From: Sulfurospirillaceae bacterium
Lineage (GTDB): Bacteria; Campylobacterota; Campylobacteria; Campylobacterales; Sulfurospirillaceae
NCBI GenBank assembly: GCA_028684065.1
Contig: JAQUGO010000010.1
Coordinates: forward strand, 17,948 to 81,947
DNA length: 64,000 nucleotides
Reading direction: 5' to 3'
Of the stretch, positions 63,819 to 64,000 are shown one piece after another (the stretch's first letter is position 1; each line of letters opens with the position of its first letter). A program made the translations under genes and the position numbers. Below the pieces are notes generated by a model. The model was not told where the DNA came from and ran no database searches. It saw only the letters and a program-made list of their open reading frames with translations.

Positions 63819-64000
63819 ATGGCTGTTGAGCAAAGTAGACGCGACTTTATAGGCATGGCATTCGGCGGAGTTGCTGCGGTTGGTGGGGTTCTAGCACTGG
63901 GTGCTATGAAGAAGACTTGGGATCCACTACCAAGCGTGCAATCGGCTGGATTTGTGACCGTAGATCTTTCCCCAATAGGCGATGGAGAGATGCGAACATT
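63819..64000 (+). CDS. petA: Rieske iron-sulfur subunit of ubiquinol-cytochrome c reductase, 3' part missing
   Basis: The first 60 codons are visible, beginning MAVEQSRRDFIGMAFGG, with a twin-arginine signal (SRRDFIG) followed by a hydrophobic segment and then KKTWDPLPSVQSAGFVTVDL, the usual start of the bc1 Rieske protein in this phylum. The [2Fe-2S] cluster motifs lie beyond the window. AAAGGA is 7 bases before the ATG at 63819. The petB and petC genes would be expected to follow. Confidence 0.88.
   Translation, partial: MAVEQSRRDFIGMAFGGVAAVGGVLALGAMKKTWDPLPSVQSAGFVTVDLSPIGDGEMRT

Noticed and set aside
1..64000. tRNA, rRNA genes, CRISPR arrays, prophage or toxin-antitoxin modules
   Set aside because: No cloverleaf-like segment, rRNA signature, regularly spaced repeats, phage structural genes or TA pair was recognised on either strand.

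Overview
The window looks like chromosomal DNA from a free-living Campylobacterota (Epsilonproteobacteria), most likely Sulfurospirillum or a close relative. The evidence is low GC, many TTG/GTG starts, cbb3-oxidase assembly genes (ccoI, ccoS), a Rieske/bc1 gene beside mnmG, a sulfide:quinone oxidoreductase-like gene, and a periplasmic LigE-type DNA ligase. The genus is inferred. I saw no tRNA, rRNA, CRISPR array, insertion sequence or prophage.

Region 1 (1-39.8 kb) is a large surface-glycan locus, probably LPS O-antigen and outer core. From 1 to 20.3 kb every gene is on the minus strand. In ascending coordinate order they are: a truncated legC-type aminotransferase and a UDP-GlcNAc 4,6-dehydratase; an EPS-associated MarR regulator; the GDP-fucose genes fcl, gmd and manC; galE; a WecA/WbpL-type initiating phosphotransferase; a run of glycosyltransferases (GT4, GT2, GT11, GT6, GT2) with a methyltransferase; a Wzx-type flippase; a TviB/WbpO-type UDP-HexNAc dehydrogenase; LigE; rfbB; rfbA; a phosphomannomutase; and a WlaX-like exonuclease. 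From 20.4 to 37.5 kb genes are on the plus strand: lpxL-like acyltransferase, ELM1-family protein, GT4, two CgeB-like transferases flanking a WaaL-like ligase, a dTDP-3-formamido-3,6-dideoxyhexose cassette (ketoisomerase, ankyrin-fused formyltransferase, aminotransferase), two near-duplicate MBOAT O-acyltransferases each with a membrane-anchored SGNH-like partner, rfbD, rfbC and further transferases. A GT10 fucosyltransferase, a SIS-domain protein and a TPR protein follow on the minus strand.

The most striking reading is that GT4-GT2-GT11-GT6, with GDP-fucose synthesis and galE, has the same family composition and order as the E. coli O86 genes that build a blood-group-B-like O unit. The cluster may therefore make an ABO/H-like antigen in an organism not expected to live on human mucosa. 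Other glycans supplied in the locus are dTDP-rhamnose, dTDP-Qui3NFo or Fuc3NFo, a UDP-hexosaminuronate, and possibly legionaminic-type sugars.

Region 2 (39.9-52 kb) is housekeeping and signalling: a small cytochrome c with an inverted repeat across its promoter, ccoS-ccoI, an SQR-like flavoprotein with a coupled 53-residue membrane protein, a degenerate-GGDEF/EAL protein, an EamA transporter, a large double-binding-domain diguanylate cyclase, thiol peroxidase, and a ribE-pgeF-small ORF operon.

Region 3 (52-64 kb) holds a chemoreceptor, then a minus-strand block of histidine kinase, response regulator, TRAP transporter (P, Q, M) and 5-oxoprolinase PxpABC. This looks like a regulated pyroglutamate uptake and hydrolysis module. 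mnmG and the start of the Rieske subunit gene close the window.

Across the window the palindrome TTACATGTAA is strongly over-represented, almost always inside genes.
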